From the NCBI RefSeq assembly GCF_014212125.1, contig NZ_JACJVP010000041.1, positions 81,766-145,765 of the forward strand: DNA of 64,000 bases, in the 5' to 3' direction. Source of the stretch: Cohnella nanjingensis. GTDB taxonomy: Bacteria; Bacillota; Bacilli; Paenibacillales; Paenibacillaceae. Under the pieces are notes generated by a model that searched no databases, was not told the origin of the DNA, and worked only from the letters and a program-made list of their open reading frames with translations. This document shows positions 54,820-63,323 of this stretch, in pieces (the stretch's first letter is position 1; each line of letters begins with the position of its first letter). The translations under genes and the position numbers were made by a program.

Positions 54820-57144
54820 CTACGCCCCTGTCTGGTTGGAGGCATGAAGCTTGCGGTATTGTCCGGGGGTGCAGCCGATTTCCTTCTTGAACTTGCGGAT
54901 GAAATTCGGCGCGTCAAAGTAGCCGACCTGCTCGACAATCTCCTGCAAGGGCGAGCTGCTGCTCACGAGCAGGCGAATGGCTTTCTCCTTCCGGCAGCGC
55001 CAGACGTACTGCGAGAAGTTGGAGCCGGTTTTCTCTTTGAACGCGCGGCTCAGATACGAGGTAGAGATGGAATACTTTAAGGCCACGTGCTCCAGGCTCA
55101 TCGTATAGTCCGTAAACTGCTCATCGACATAGGCCACGATGTCGTCGATCAGGGAGGCCTGTCCCGTCTCGATATTCCGTTCCACCTGCCGGCAGATGCC
55201 GGACGCGAGCGTGATCAGCTTCGCTTCCAGCTCCTCCGCGGTCTCGAACGAGGTCAGGCCGGGAAGACGCCGGAACGCTTCGTTCATGCCGAGCTCCGAA
55301 GCGGTGCGGAGCAGCGTGTTCAGCAGTTCAAACTGGAGACAGCGCAGCAGATAGGCCTGCGGCGATTCGTCCCGGATCGTCGCCATAATGTCCGCGATCA
55401 TCTCCGCGGCAACCGATTCGTTGCCCTGTTTCAAGCTCTGCTCCAGCTTCAGCAGCGACTTCTTCGGAATCCAGAAGCTGCCGGATGCGGAAGATGCGAA
55501 TTCGCCCAAGTGATCGAAGTAGGTGACGCTGCCGCTTGAGCCGACGTTCCGGTGCTCCAGGGCGGTGGCCGCCTCGATAAAGGACTGGTTCAACCTGCCA
55601 AGATCGTCGTAGACGGAACCGACGCCAATCGTCGGAACGAGCCGGGAATTCTCCAGCACCATCACCCGGATGAGGTCGATCAGCCGTACCGTCTGCTCTT
55701 GGATCGCGTCGCGGTCGCCGGCAGGAAGCGAGACCATGAGCGCAAACCGATCCTCGTGGGAAAATTCGACGCCGTACACGCGAGCATCCATGTCAGGGAG
55801 CTCGAAATAGCTGAGCATCTCCTGCAGCAGGTGCCGTTCCCGCCACGATTTCTCTTCTTTCCGGCTATCCCCCCATGCGATGATCACCGAGAAATAAAGT
55901 CCTTCCCCGTTCGGGAACTCCAAGCCCGTCTCCGCAATCATCCGTTCAATCTCGGGATCGTCGGGCTTCCCGTGTTTCAGCAGCAGAAGCATGCACTGGT
56001 TGCGGACGAAAGGCTCCTGCATATCGATTCGGGCGCTGTAATCGTGAATCGTCTGGCGGATCCATTCCCACTCGTTCCGCGTTTTCGCGGGCTCTGGGCC
56101 GTTGCTTATCTGCCTGGCGAACTCCATCAGGTCCTTGATCGGGTGGTACTGGCGTCTGGCCAGTACCATGGCGGCGATGATGCCGGCTGCGACGGCAATG
56201 CCGAAGACGAGCGCAATCAACGTCTGGATGTGGGCGACCCGGCTGAAAAACTGGTAGCTCGGCATGGTCGTCACATAGGTCCAACCGTTGAGCTGCGACT
56301 GGACCGACACGACCGATTGCTGTTCCCCATCCAGCGAGAGGCGATGCGTGCCCGCGGACAGGGAGGACAGCACGTCAAGGTCCTCTTGAGGCAGGGCCGC
56401 GCCATGGCTGCTGGAAGTCAGCACCCTGCCGTTCTGGTCGAAGATGTAGCTGCTTCCGGTAAAGTCGCTCAGGATGGTGTTCATGACGCCGGTCAGCTTC
56501 GACTCGTTCAGCAGATAAACCATCGTTCCGTAAGGATAGGGATCGTTCGGCTTGATCGGCACCAGCAGGGCGAGCATGGGCTCGGTACGGGAGTAGACGC
56601 TTACATTTTCGGCCGGGCGGATCATCGTCTGCTTCGCATCGTTGAGATCGCGGACCACGTCTTCCCGCTTCCAGTTCTCAAACCGGTACAGCTTGTCGAA
56701 GACGACGTTCAAGTCCGTGAGACCGTTGGAAGAATAAATGACGGAATCGCCGCGGTAGTAGAGGAACAGATCCTCCAGAATCTGACTGTTCGCTTTGTAG
56801 CTGGAGAGAGCGAGAATCGCATCCCGGCTGTAATAGGGATGACGGACCATATACGGCGTCAATCTCGCATCGTAGGCGATCTTGAAGGAAATGTCGTGCA
56901 ATTCCGTCATCCGGTCGTCAATCGTCAGCCGGACCTGGTTCAATTGGTTGAGATTGGACTGCTCGATCTCGTAGCGAAGGTTCTTGACAGCGTTGTCGTA
57001 AACAAAAAACGTGACGCCGCTCAAAGGAATCAGGAACATGAGAATGTAGGACAGAGCATACTTGAGCAGCAGCCGGGATTGAAAAACGCTTCGGACGCTG
57101 CGCATCGTCGCTCCCAAGGCCGAAACGGGCGGAGCGGTCTCCAC
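54820..57144 (-). CDS. Membrane-bound AraC-family regulator with extracellular sensor domain
   Basis: 774 residues from the GTG at 57144 (GGGGGGAG upstream; an ATG at 57180 is possible). TM1 (LLKYALSYILMFLIPLSGVTFF, split around residue 35), an extracellular dCache-like domain, TM2 (LIALVFGIAVAAGIIAAMVLA, around residue 315), a cytoplasmic region and a C-terminal AraC double helix-turn-helix (DEQFTDYTMSLEHVALKYSISTSYLSRAFKEKTG...QEIVEQVGYFDAPNFIRKFKKEIGCTPGQYR). One polypeptide thus senses outside and binds DNA inside. It is convergent with the transporter-GH130 operon and most likely controls it and GH125 through the paired operators at 49816 and 49895. Confidence 0.9.
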   Translation of the reverse strand: METAPPVSALGATMRSVRSVFQSRLLLKYALSYILMFLIPLSGVTFFVYDNAVKNLRYEIEQSNLNQLNQVRLTIDDRMTELHDISFKIAYDARLTPYMVRHPYYSRDAILALSSYKANSQILEDLFLYYRGDSVIYSSNGLTDLNVVFDKLYRFENWKREDVVRDLNDAKQTMIRPAENVSVYSRTEPMLALLVPIKPNDPYPYGTMVYLLNESKLTGVMNTILSDFTGSSYIFDQNGRVLTSSSHGAALPQEDLDVLSSLSAGTHRLSLDGEQQSVVSVQSQLNGWTYVTTMPSYQFFSRVAHIQTLIALVFGIAVAAGIIAAMVLARRQYHPIKDLMEFARQISNGPEPAKTRNEWEWIRQTIHDYSARIDMQEPFVRNQCMLLLLKHGKPDDPEIERMIAETGLEFPNGEGLYFSVIIAWGDSRKEEKSWRERHLLQEMLSYFELPDMDARVYGVEFSHEDRFALMVSLPAGDRDAIQEQTVRLIDLIRVMVLENSRLVPTIGVGSVYDDLGRLNQSFIEAATALEHRNVGSSGSVTYFDHLGEFASSASGSFWIPKKSLLKLEQSLKQGNESVAAEMIADIMATIRDESPQAYLLRCLQFELLNTLLRTASELGMNEAFRRLPGLTSFETAEELEAKLITLASGICRQVERNIETGQASLIDDIVAYVDEQFTDYTMSLEHVALKYSISTSYLSRAFKEKTGSNFSQYVWRCRKEKAIRLLVSSSSPLQEIVEQVGYFDAPNFIRKFKKEIGCTPGQYRKLHASNQTGA

Positions 57145-57193
57145 TGAACTCCCCCCAGTTTGTAATGTGATTGTAAACATTATAACATTATAT

Positions 57194-57268
57194 TCAATAT
57201 AGCGCTATCAAAGAACCCGTCAGGGTCGCCGCAAGCGTCGTCGCCGCGAGCGCTTTTTTGTTGATCAT
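57194..57268 (-). CDS. Possible 24-residue hydrophobic peptide
   Basis: MINKKALAATTLAATLTG followed by SLIALY and a stop. It has AAAGGAG just before the ATG, although the spacing is only one base. It resembles a signal-peptide-like N-terminus and could be a small secreted or membrane peptide, or the start of a lost lipoprotein gene. It precedes the AraC-type gene on the same strand. Confidence 0.3.
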   Translation of the reverse strand: MINKKALAATTLAATLTGSLIALY

Positions 57269-57429
57269 GCTCCTTTGACCCCCTCGAAGTATGAATGCCT
57301 TTTCATTGTAAAAGACGGAGAGTAGAAGACGGAGACGGCCCCTGGACATTAAGAAAAGTAAGGAAATCGTTAAGATCGTCAGATTCTCCCCTTGTCGGCC
57401 GCCCTTGCGTCCTTCCGCGGGCGAACAAA

Positions 57430-57471
57430 AACAGGCTATCCCGCGAGCCGGCGCTCGCGGAACAGCCTGTT
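57430..57471 (-). terminator. Terminator after the metallophosphatase gene
   Basis: A nested hairpin: AACAGGCT (57430-57437)/AGCCTGTT (57464-57471) outside and CCGCGAGC (57441-57448)/GCTCGCGG (57453-57460) inside, with TTTTGTTC on the minus strand. Confidence 0.82.
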
Positions 57472-57546
57472 GCACGTTGTTCGCTGTATGAGATTCTTCA
57501 ATAGTCCGATGGAAGCAAATGATTGGAAGGAGGATTCCGCTAATCC

Positions 57547-58188
57547 CTATTTGAACTTAGAAATCGGCACCCGAATTCGACGAATCGGAGACGGCGGCGA
57601 TACCGGGACCGACCATTGCCACCCCTCCGTCAATTCGACCAAGCTTAGATAATGGCCATGTCCCGCTCCGGTATCGATGCCGATCTTGCCGTCGCCGAAC
57701 CAGAGGGCGTCGGGACGGACGCCGAAGCGGAAGGTGGAGGTATGTCCGAACACGACGATGTTGCCCGTCGGGGCAGGCGATTGGTGGAACGGCTCCCGGA
57801 TCGTCGTTAGATCTTCGGCCGATTGAAGGGCCATCGGAATGGCCGGACGCAAGCCCGCGTGCACGAACAGAAACCGGCCGCAGCGGGCCCATAACGGCAT
57901 CTTGGCGATGATGCTTCGACAACGCTGCTCCTCGACAGGATCTAACGCGATCTCCCGCGGCATCTGCAGCAGCCACTTCCGCTCGTTGTTCCCCTGCAGG
58001 GCGACGGCTCCCGCCGCGCACAGCCGATCGACGTATTCCAGCGTCCCCAAGGAATCGGGTCCTTTGTTCACGTAATCGCCGAGCAGAAACAGCCGGTCCT
58101 CCGCCGAACGATAACCCGCCTCCCGTAGCAGCCGCTCAAGCAAATAACCGTATCCGTGAATATCCGATATGACGAATAATCTACCCAT
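57547..58188 (-). CDS. Metallophosphoesterase of the PPP/ApaH type
   Basis: 213 residues with the metal-binding blocks in order: SDIHG (8-12), GDYVNKGPDS, GNNE, VHAGL and VFGHT. The usual GDxxDRG is changed to GDYVNKG and GNHE to GNNE, so the general-acid His is replaced. Relatives hydrolyse phosphoproteins, diadenosine tetraphosphate or small phosphoesters; the changes make the activity uncertain. Its start overlaps the ATPase gene by eight bases, so it is translated with an ABC importer. A role in processing an imported phosphorylated compound is an inference. Confidence 0.82.
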   Translation of the reverse strand: MGRLFVISDIHGYGYLLERLLREAGYRSAEDRLFLLGDYVNKGPDSLGTLEYVDRLCAAGAVALQGNNERKWLLQMPREIALDPVEEQRCRSIIAKMPLWARCGRFLFVHAGLRPAIPMALQSAEDLTTIREPFHQSPAPTGNIVVFGHTSTFRFGVRPDALWFGDGKIGIDTGAGHGHYLSLVELTEGWQWSVPVSPPSPIRRIRVPISKFK

Positions 58189-59269
58189 GGACGGACTCCG
58201 TTGCCTCGTAGAGCATCGTACGCTCCGGAGGAAGAAAGAGCGTCATAGCGCGACCAGGATCTACCCTCCCGGCATGAAACAGATGCAGCGGCTGTCCATC
58301 CGCCGTCTCAACAATTAAACGCCACCGCGTGCCCTCATAGATCGACTGCGCCACCTTCACCGGCAGGCTGTTCGATCCGTTCGGGGCCCCTTCGGCTTGA
58401 ACGGCAATGCTCTCCGGATGAAGCATCATCACGCCGCGGTTCCCCGAGCCTGCTGCTGAATCCGGCCGCCGGCCATTTATCGGCGTACCGGCAACTCGCC
58501 CTACTGAGCGATCCCGATCCTCGAACGCGACTTCGATCCGGTTGTGATAGCCCATGAGCTGCGCGACCCAAGGGCTGGCAGGCCGATCGAACAGCTCCTC
58601 GGGCGGTCCGAGCTGATCGATGCGTCCGTCGCGCAGCACCAGGATCCGGTCGGCGATCGTGAACGCCTCCATCCGGTCATGCGTGACGTACAGGGTGGCG
58701 ATCGACAGCTCGCCCAGCATTCGGGCGAGCTCGCCCCGCATGTCGGTGCGCAGCTTAATATCCAGGTTGGACAGCGGCTCGTCCATCAGGAGCAGCTTCG
58801 GTTCGGTGGCCAGCGCTCGCGCGATGCCGACCCGCTGCTGCTGCCCTCCGGACAGTTGAGCCGGCAGGCGATCCAGCAGACCGTCCAGCTTCAGCAGCGA
58901 CTGAAGCGACTTCAGCCGCCGCTCCATCTCGCCCCGCTCGGTCTTCCGACGCTTCATGCCGTATTCGATATTTTGCCGGACCGTCATATGGGGCCAGAGC
59001 GCATAATCCTGAAACACCATATTGACCGGTCTGTTCTCCGGCGGGATATAGCGCCGGCCGCCTTCGACCGTAACGCCCCTCATCTCGATCTCGCCCGCAT
59101 CGGCCCGCGCCAGACCGGCCACCACTTGCAGCAGCGTCGATTTGCCGCAGCCGCTAGGTCCGAGTATGCAGATGCGTTCTCCCTCTCCGACCTCGAACGA
59201 GATCGGCCTCAGCACCTGCTGCGTTCCGAACGATTTGGATATGCCTTTTACGCGAAGTATCTGATTCAA
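58181..59269 (-). CDS. ABC importer ATP-binding protein (PotA/FbpC type)
   Basis: 362 residues from the TTG at 59269, fixed by GGAGGAAGG and by a four-base overlap (TTGA) with the permease stop. Walker A GPSGCGKST (37-45), Q-loop FQDYALWPHM, signature LSGGQQQR, Walker B LLLMDEPLSNLD, switch His in VTHDRMEAF, and a C-terminal TOBE region from about 240. This class drives uptake of Fe(III), polyamines, thiamine or 2-aminoethylphosphonate. The substrate is not settled. Confidence 0.92.
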   Translation of the reverse strand: MNQILRVKGISKSFGTQQVLRPISFEVGEGERICILGPSGCGKSTLLQVVAGLARADAGEIEMRGVTVEGGRRYIPPENRPVNMVFQDYALWPHMTVRQNIEYGMKRRKTERGEMERRLKSLQSLLKLDGLLDRLPAQLSGGQQQRVGIARALATEPKLLLMDEPLSNLDIKLRTDMRGELARMLGELSIATLYVTHDRMEAFTIADRILVLRDGRIDQLGPPEELFDRPASPWVAQLMGYHNRIEVAFEDRDRSVGRVAGTPINGRRPDSAAGSGNRGVMMLHPESIAVQAEGAPNGSNSLPVKVAQSIYEGTRWRLIVETADGQPLHLFHAGRVDPGRAMTLFLPPERTMLYEATESVHG

Positions 59270-60987
59270 CGATCCTTCCTCCTAGTTCCGCTTCGGTCCC
59301 CTATGCCGAGCAACCTCCTGCCGGCTGCTTGCGCGATTACGATGATTAGGACGACCGCCCCGCAGCTTACCACCGTAGCCGCCGTAGCGTAGCCATAGCG
59401 CGAGAATTCGAATGCCCGATCGATGACGAGCGGCATGAGCGAGTAGTTGGCGGGCTTCAGCATCGAAGCGAGCGCCAGATCGAAGATGCTCGTGCCGAAA
59501 GAAGCAAGCGTCGCCAGGAGCAGCGATTGGCGAACGATCGGCAATACGATATGGCGCATCCGGTCGAACAGGCCGGCTCCCTGGATCGCCGCGGCCTTCA
59601 GCATCGTGCCGGACAAATTGCCGAAGGCGCCGAGCTGAACGCGCACCGCATAAGGGATCGCTCCCGCGATCCCCGCGATGACGAGCAGAGACGGCGTACC
59701 GTACAGATGCAGACCCACCGGCTCCAGCCATCTCTGATTCCATATAAAGATGTAGCCGATCCCGAGCACGACGCCGGGAACCGCCAGCGATACGATCGAG
59801 AACAGCTGCAGCGCCGACCGGAACCGGGACTCCGTGAAGCTCAGCACGTATGCGGCCGCAAACCCGATCAGCATGCTGAAGACCGCCGCGAACGCCGCAA
59901 TGGTCAGCGAATGGGAGAGACCTGCCAGATAGCCGAGCAGCTCGTGGTCTCCCGCCGCTCCGGCGAACAACTCCCGATAAGAAGCAAACGTCAGGTTGTC
60001 CCATGTCAAGCCGCCGCCAGCGGTCTTCATCAGCGATACGACGGCGCTCGTCCCGATCGGAATGCCGAGACAGAGCAGCAGGAAGCAACCGACGACGATA
60101 TTCAACAGCCAGGTAGATCTCGGCTTGATCTTGACCGTCTTCACGGCTCGCGCGTTCAGGAAGTCGAAGCGGGAGCGGCGGATCGAGAACATCAGCAGCC
60201 CCATGGCCAGGACGAGCAGCACGACCAGATAGAAGGCGAGGACGCCCGCCATATCGAAGCGCACGGGAGATTGATAGATGGCCGAGTAGATGGAATAAGT
60301 CAGCGTCGGAAACTTATACACGGTGGCCAGCGCCGCGGGCAGGCCGAAGTCTCCGATCGTATCCATGAAGACGAGCGTCCAGCCCGCCAGGTAGGACGGA
60401 CGGGACAAGGGCAGCTCGATCGTGCGCCATACGGTCCATGGACGGGCGCCGTTCAGCCGCGCGGCTTGGCCGAATTGGTTGACGTTCCACTCCGTGGCCG
60501 CCAATATCGCTAGGTAGGCCAGCGGAAACTTGCTCAGCGCCATGACGAATACGAGCCCTGCGGGCTGGAAGATAAATGCGGGGACCCACGACCAACCCAG
60601 CCATTCGTTCACGAGCCCGTCCCTGCTGGCGAACAGCACCCAACCCTGAGCGATCATGAACGACGGAGCGATGAGCAGCACCCACGCCGTCAAATCCAGC
60701 AGCCGAGCCGAAGCAAATTGCCAACGCGCCCGGACGGTGGCTAGCGCGCCTCCCATGACGGTGCCTAGCGAAGCGGCACCCAGCGCCAGCACTGTCGAAT
60801 TCAGCAGCGACTTGCGCCACAGCGGACGGTGAAAAATCTCGCCGAGCAACCCAAAGCCGCCGAAATGCGGCTTTCCAAAAAACACCCCCGGGAAGAGGAC
60901 ATTGACCAAGACGGCAAGCAGCGGCAGAAAGATCAAAACGAACAGGAGGAGGGTGACCCCGCCTCCCAATCGCGCCTCAGCATTCAT
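59266..60987 (-). CDS. ABC importer permease, fused double-domain (FbpB/ThiP type)
   Basis: 573 residues with about 12 hydrophobic segments in two homologous halves, each with an EAA-like loop (QAARLNGARPWTVWRTIELPLSRPSYLAG and MLKAAAIQGAGLFDRMRHIVLPIVRQSLL). Such fusions occur in ferric-iron, thiamine and aminoethylphosphonate importers. It follows the binding-protein gene by 11 bases and overlaps the ATPase gene by four. Confidence 0.9.
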   Translation of the reverse strand: MNAEARLGGGVTLLLFVLIFLPLLAVLVNVLFPGVFFGKPHFGGFGLLGEIFHRPLWRKSLLNSTVLALGAASLGTVMGGALATVRARWQFASARLLDLTAWVLLIAPSFMIAQGWVLFASRDGLVNEWLGWSWVPAFIFQPAGLVFVMALSKFPLAYLAILAATEWNVNQFGQAARLNGARPWTVWRTIELPLSRPSYLAGWTLVFMDTIGDFGLPAALATVYKFPTLTYSIYSAIYQSPVRFDMAGVLAFYLVVLLVLAMGLLMFSIRRSRFDFLNARAVKTVKIKPRSTWLLNIVVGCFLLLCLGIPIGTSAVVSLMKTAGGGLTWDNLTFASYRELFAGAAGDHELLGYLAGLSHSLTIAAFAAVFSMLIGFAAAYVLSFTESRFRSALQLFSIVSLAVPGVVLGIGYIFIWNQRWLEPVGLHLYGTPSLLVIAGIAGAIPYAVRVQLGAFGNLSGTMLKAAAIQGAGLFDRMRHIVLPIVRQSLLLATLASFGTSIFDLALASMLKPANYSLMPLVIDRAFEFSRYGYATAATVVSCGAVVLIIVIAQAAGRRLLGIGDRSGTRRKDR

Positions 60988-60998
60988 CGATCCGGTCC

Positions 60999-62129
60999 CT
61001 ACTTCGCGCTCTGGTCGGCGAACCAGGTCTTGATCTCGACTTCATGCTCCGCCGCCCACTCGGCCGACGGCAGCAGGAACGCGCCGTTCGGCTCGCGCTC
61101 GCTGCGCGTAGACACGCCTTCGGCCAGCGGCGTGAAGAAGCTGTCCGTCGTCTCCAGCGCGGTCAGCATCGCCTGGGTCTCCGGCTTCATCATGTATTCG
61201 ACGAACGCCTTGGCGGCCGCCGGATTCTTGGTATGCTTGCTGATCGCGACGACGCGCAGGCTGCCCGGGGCGCCTTCCTTCGGCCAGACGATCTCGACCG
61301 GCTCGCCGGACAGCTTGAGCTCGTAGGCGTTGTGCTCCTGCAGCGCGGCGACTTGAATCTCGCCGCTCAGCAGCGCTTTGCCGACGGCGCCGTTCTTCGG
61401 ATAGATCCGGAGCCCTTTCTTGAAGCGGTCGGCGTATAGCTTCTCCGCCTCAGGGATTCCCCATCTCTCGAAGAAGGCCGATACCAGCGGATAGCCCGGC
61501 GCCGCCACGGCGGGATCGGCATGTCCGACCGGACCGTCGTAGGCGAAGAATTCGTCCCAAGTCTTGGGCGCGCGGTCGGCGGACACGAGCTTCGTATTGT
61601 AGGCGATGACGGCGGATGCATGGATACCGATGGGGAAGTATGCCCGGTCGGCAGGCACCAGCGAAGCGCCCAGCTGCGTCAGCTTCGATAGATTGTCCGG
61701 CTCCCAGCCGGTCATCAGGAAGCCGCGGTCCGCGAGGCTGCGCACCGAGCCGTGCCCGTCCATCATCAAGACGTCCCATTGCGGGTTGCCCTGCTCGGCC
61801 TCGATCTTCGCCAGCGCTTCGCCGCCGCCGTAATGAACGGCTTCGATCTGATAGCCCGTCTCCTGGGCGAACTTGGGGGCAATCAAGTCGACAAAGTCGT
61901 TCCCGTACAAATAGATCTTCTTGCCGGTATCCTGATCGGCCATCTGCGTCTGCGTATCCCCCGTCGCGCTCGCCGTGCTTGCGGACGCTTCCGACGCCTT
62001 CACTGTCCCCGTCGGCTCCGGTTCTGCGCTGCCGGCGCCGCCGTTCGCGCCGCCGCAGCCCGCCAACAGCGTCATCGCCGCCACAGCCGTCGTCAGCCAG
62101 ATGCTTCTCTTGCTCTTGAATACGTTCAT
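60999..62129 (-). CDS. Extracellular solute-binding lipoprotein (family 1/2, Fe(III)- or aminoethylphosphonate-type)
   Basis: 376 residues; lipobox LAGC with Cys 25, then an Ala/Ser/Thr-rich linker. The body is a type-II binding fold: KKIYLYGNDFVDLIAPKFAQETGYQIEAVHYGGGEALAKIEAEQGNPQWDVLMMDG as adjacent blocks, ADRAYFPIGIHASAVIAYNTKL, GYPLVSAFFERWG. The paired tyrosines of true ferric-binding proteins are not obvious. GGAGGG precedes the ATG. It is the first gene of the four-gene operon ending in the metallophosphatase, and is divergent from a LysR gene, its likely regulator. Confidence 0.9.
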   Translation of the reverse strand: MNVFKSKRSIWLTTAVAAMTLLAGCGGANGGAGSAEPEPTGTVKASEASASTASATGDTQTQMADQDTGKKIYLYGNDFVDLIAPKFAQETGYQIEAVHYGGGEALAKIEAEQGNPQWDVLMMDGHGSVRSLADRGFLMTGWEPDNLSKLTQLGASLVPADRAYFPIGIHASAVIAYNTKLVSADRAPKTWDEFFAYDGPVGHADPAVAAPGYPLVSAFFERWGIPEAEKLYADRFKKGLRIYPKNGAVGKALLSGEIQVAALQEHNAYELKLSGEPVEIVWPKEGAPGSLRVVAISKHTKNPAAAKAFVEYMMKPETQAMLTALETTDSFFTPLAEGVSTRSEREPNGAFLLPSAEWAAEHEVEIKTWFADQSAK

Positions 62130-62294
62130 GTCACCCTCCGTTTGGTTGCGAACTGGAATGCAACTCTAGCGTATAGGATCCGTTTCTTCTCCGAATCAAC
62201 GCCAAGTTAACTAGTTTTAAAATAAAATCTATGAAATTTATGATAAGCTTAATATTATGAATGATACGTGCAGACGAAAGCGAGGCTTCGACCG

Positions 62295-63197
62295 GTGAAC
62301 TTGCAACAATTGAAAGCATTCGTGCTTACCGTGGAACTGAAGAAGCTCTATCTGGTGGCGCAGCAATTGGAGGTCACCCAGCCCACCGTGACGTTCCATT
62401 TGAACAAGCTGCAGGAGGAGCTGGGCGTCGCGCTGTTCCATACCCGCTCCTATCACGTCATCCGTCTGACCGAGGCGGGCAAAGCCTTCTATCATTACGC
62501 GACGCAGATCAGCGCGCTCTCGACCGAAGCGCAGTCGATCATGGAGGAGCATCGAGGCATGGCGGCAGGCAAGCTGGCGATCGGCAGCACCCATACGCCG
62601 GCTACGTACTTGCTCCCTTCGCTGCTCGCGGAGCTGAAAGAGCCGATGCCTCGTCTCTCCCTGTTAATGGATGTACGCCCGGCCCCCGTCATCTTGGACA
62701 AGATCAAGCGGTACGAATTGGACATCGGCATCATCTCGCAGACGGAGATGCACGATCCCGACCTGGTCGCGCAATCGATCAAACGGGACGATCTCGTCCT
62801 CATCTTCCCTCCGCGGCACCCGTTGGCGTCGCTCGATGCCGGCGAGCTGACGCCCGAGCGGCTATGCGAGCATCCGTACATCTCCCACGAGGAAGGCTCG
62901 ATCAGCCGCAGGCTCATCGACCGTTGGGCCGAAGCCCACCAAGTCGCCTTCGATATCGCGATGGAGGTATCCGGGACCGAAGCGCTGAAGTCGACCGTCC
63001 TGCACGGATTGGGGTACGGCATGATCGCGGAAGGCGCCATCCAGTCGGAGCTGGCGGAAGGCAAGCTCCGCTCCCATCCGATTCCCGGATGGACGGAGCA
63101 GAGATATATCTATGCCGTCCGGCACCGCAACAAGCTGGTCAGTCCGGCGATGCGGACCTTCTGGGGCATATTGGGGCAATCGGGCGGACGGGTCTGA
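62295..63197 (+). CDS. LysR-family transcriptional regulator
   Basis: 300 residues from the GTG at 62295, giving MNLQQLKAFVLTVELKKLYLVAQQLEVTQPTVTFHLNKLQEELG, the family N-terminal helix-turn-helix; a GTG at 62268 is in frame but has no site. The C-terminal two-lobe effector domain (about 90-300) carries GKLAIGSTHTPATYLLPSLLAEL and LDIGIISQTEMHDPDLVAQ. It is divergent from the binding-protein gene across 165 AT-rich bases and probably activates that operon with a small effector, perhaps the transported compound. Gene body composition is normal. Confidence 0.9.
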   Translation: MNLQQLKAFVLTVELKKLYLVAQQLEVTQPTVTFHLNKLQEELGVALFHTRSYHVIRLTEAGKAFYHYATQISALSTEAQSIMEEHRGMAAGKLAIGSTHTPATYLLPSLLAELKEPMPRLSLLMDVRPAPVILDKIKRYELDIGIISQTEMHDPDLVAQSIKRDDLVLIFPPRHPLASLDAGELTPERLCEHPYISHEEGSISRRLIDRWAEAHQVAFDIAMEVSGTEALKSTVLHGLGYGMIAEGAIQSELAEGKLRSHPIPGWTEQRYIYAVRHRNKLVSPAMRTFWGILGQSGGRV

Positions 63198-63323
63198 CCG
63201 GTCGTTCGCCGATCGCTCCAGATCAGATTTGTCCAGCGATTCACCTGCTTTCTCCATTGTGATAGACGCGCCTTTACGCAATAATGGGAATAAGACACGC
63301 GATTGCAGAGGAGAGGGACTAGG

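Noticed and set aside
62130-62294. Possible LysR T-N11-A boxes in the AT-rich divergent region.
   Set aside because: Several weak matches occur by chance in AT-rich sequence; none is clearly better than the others.
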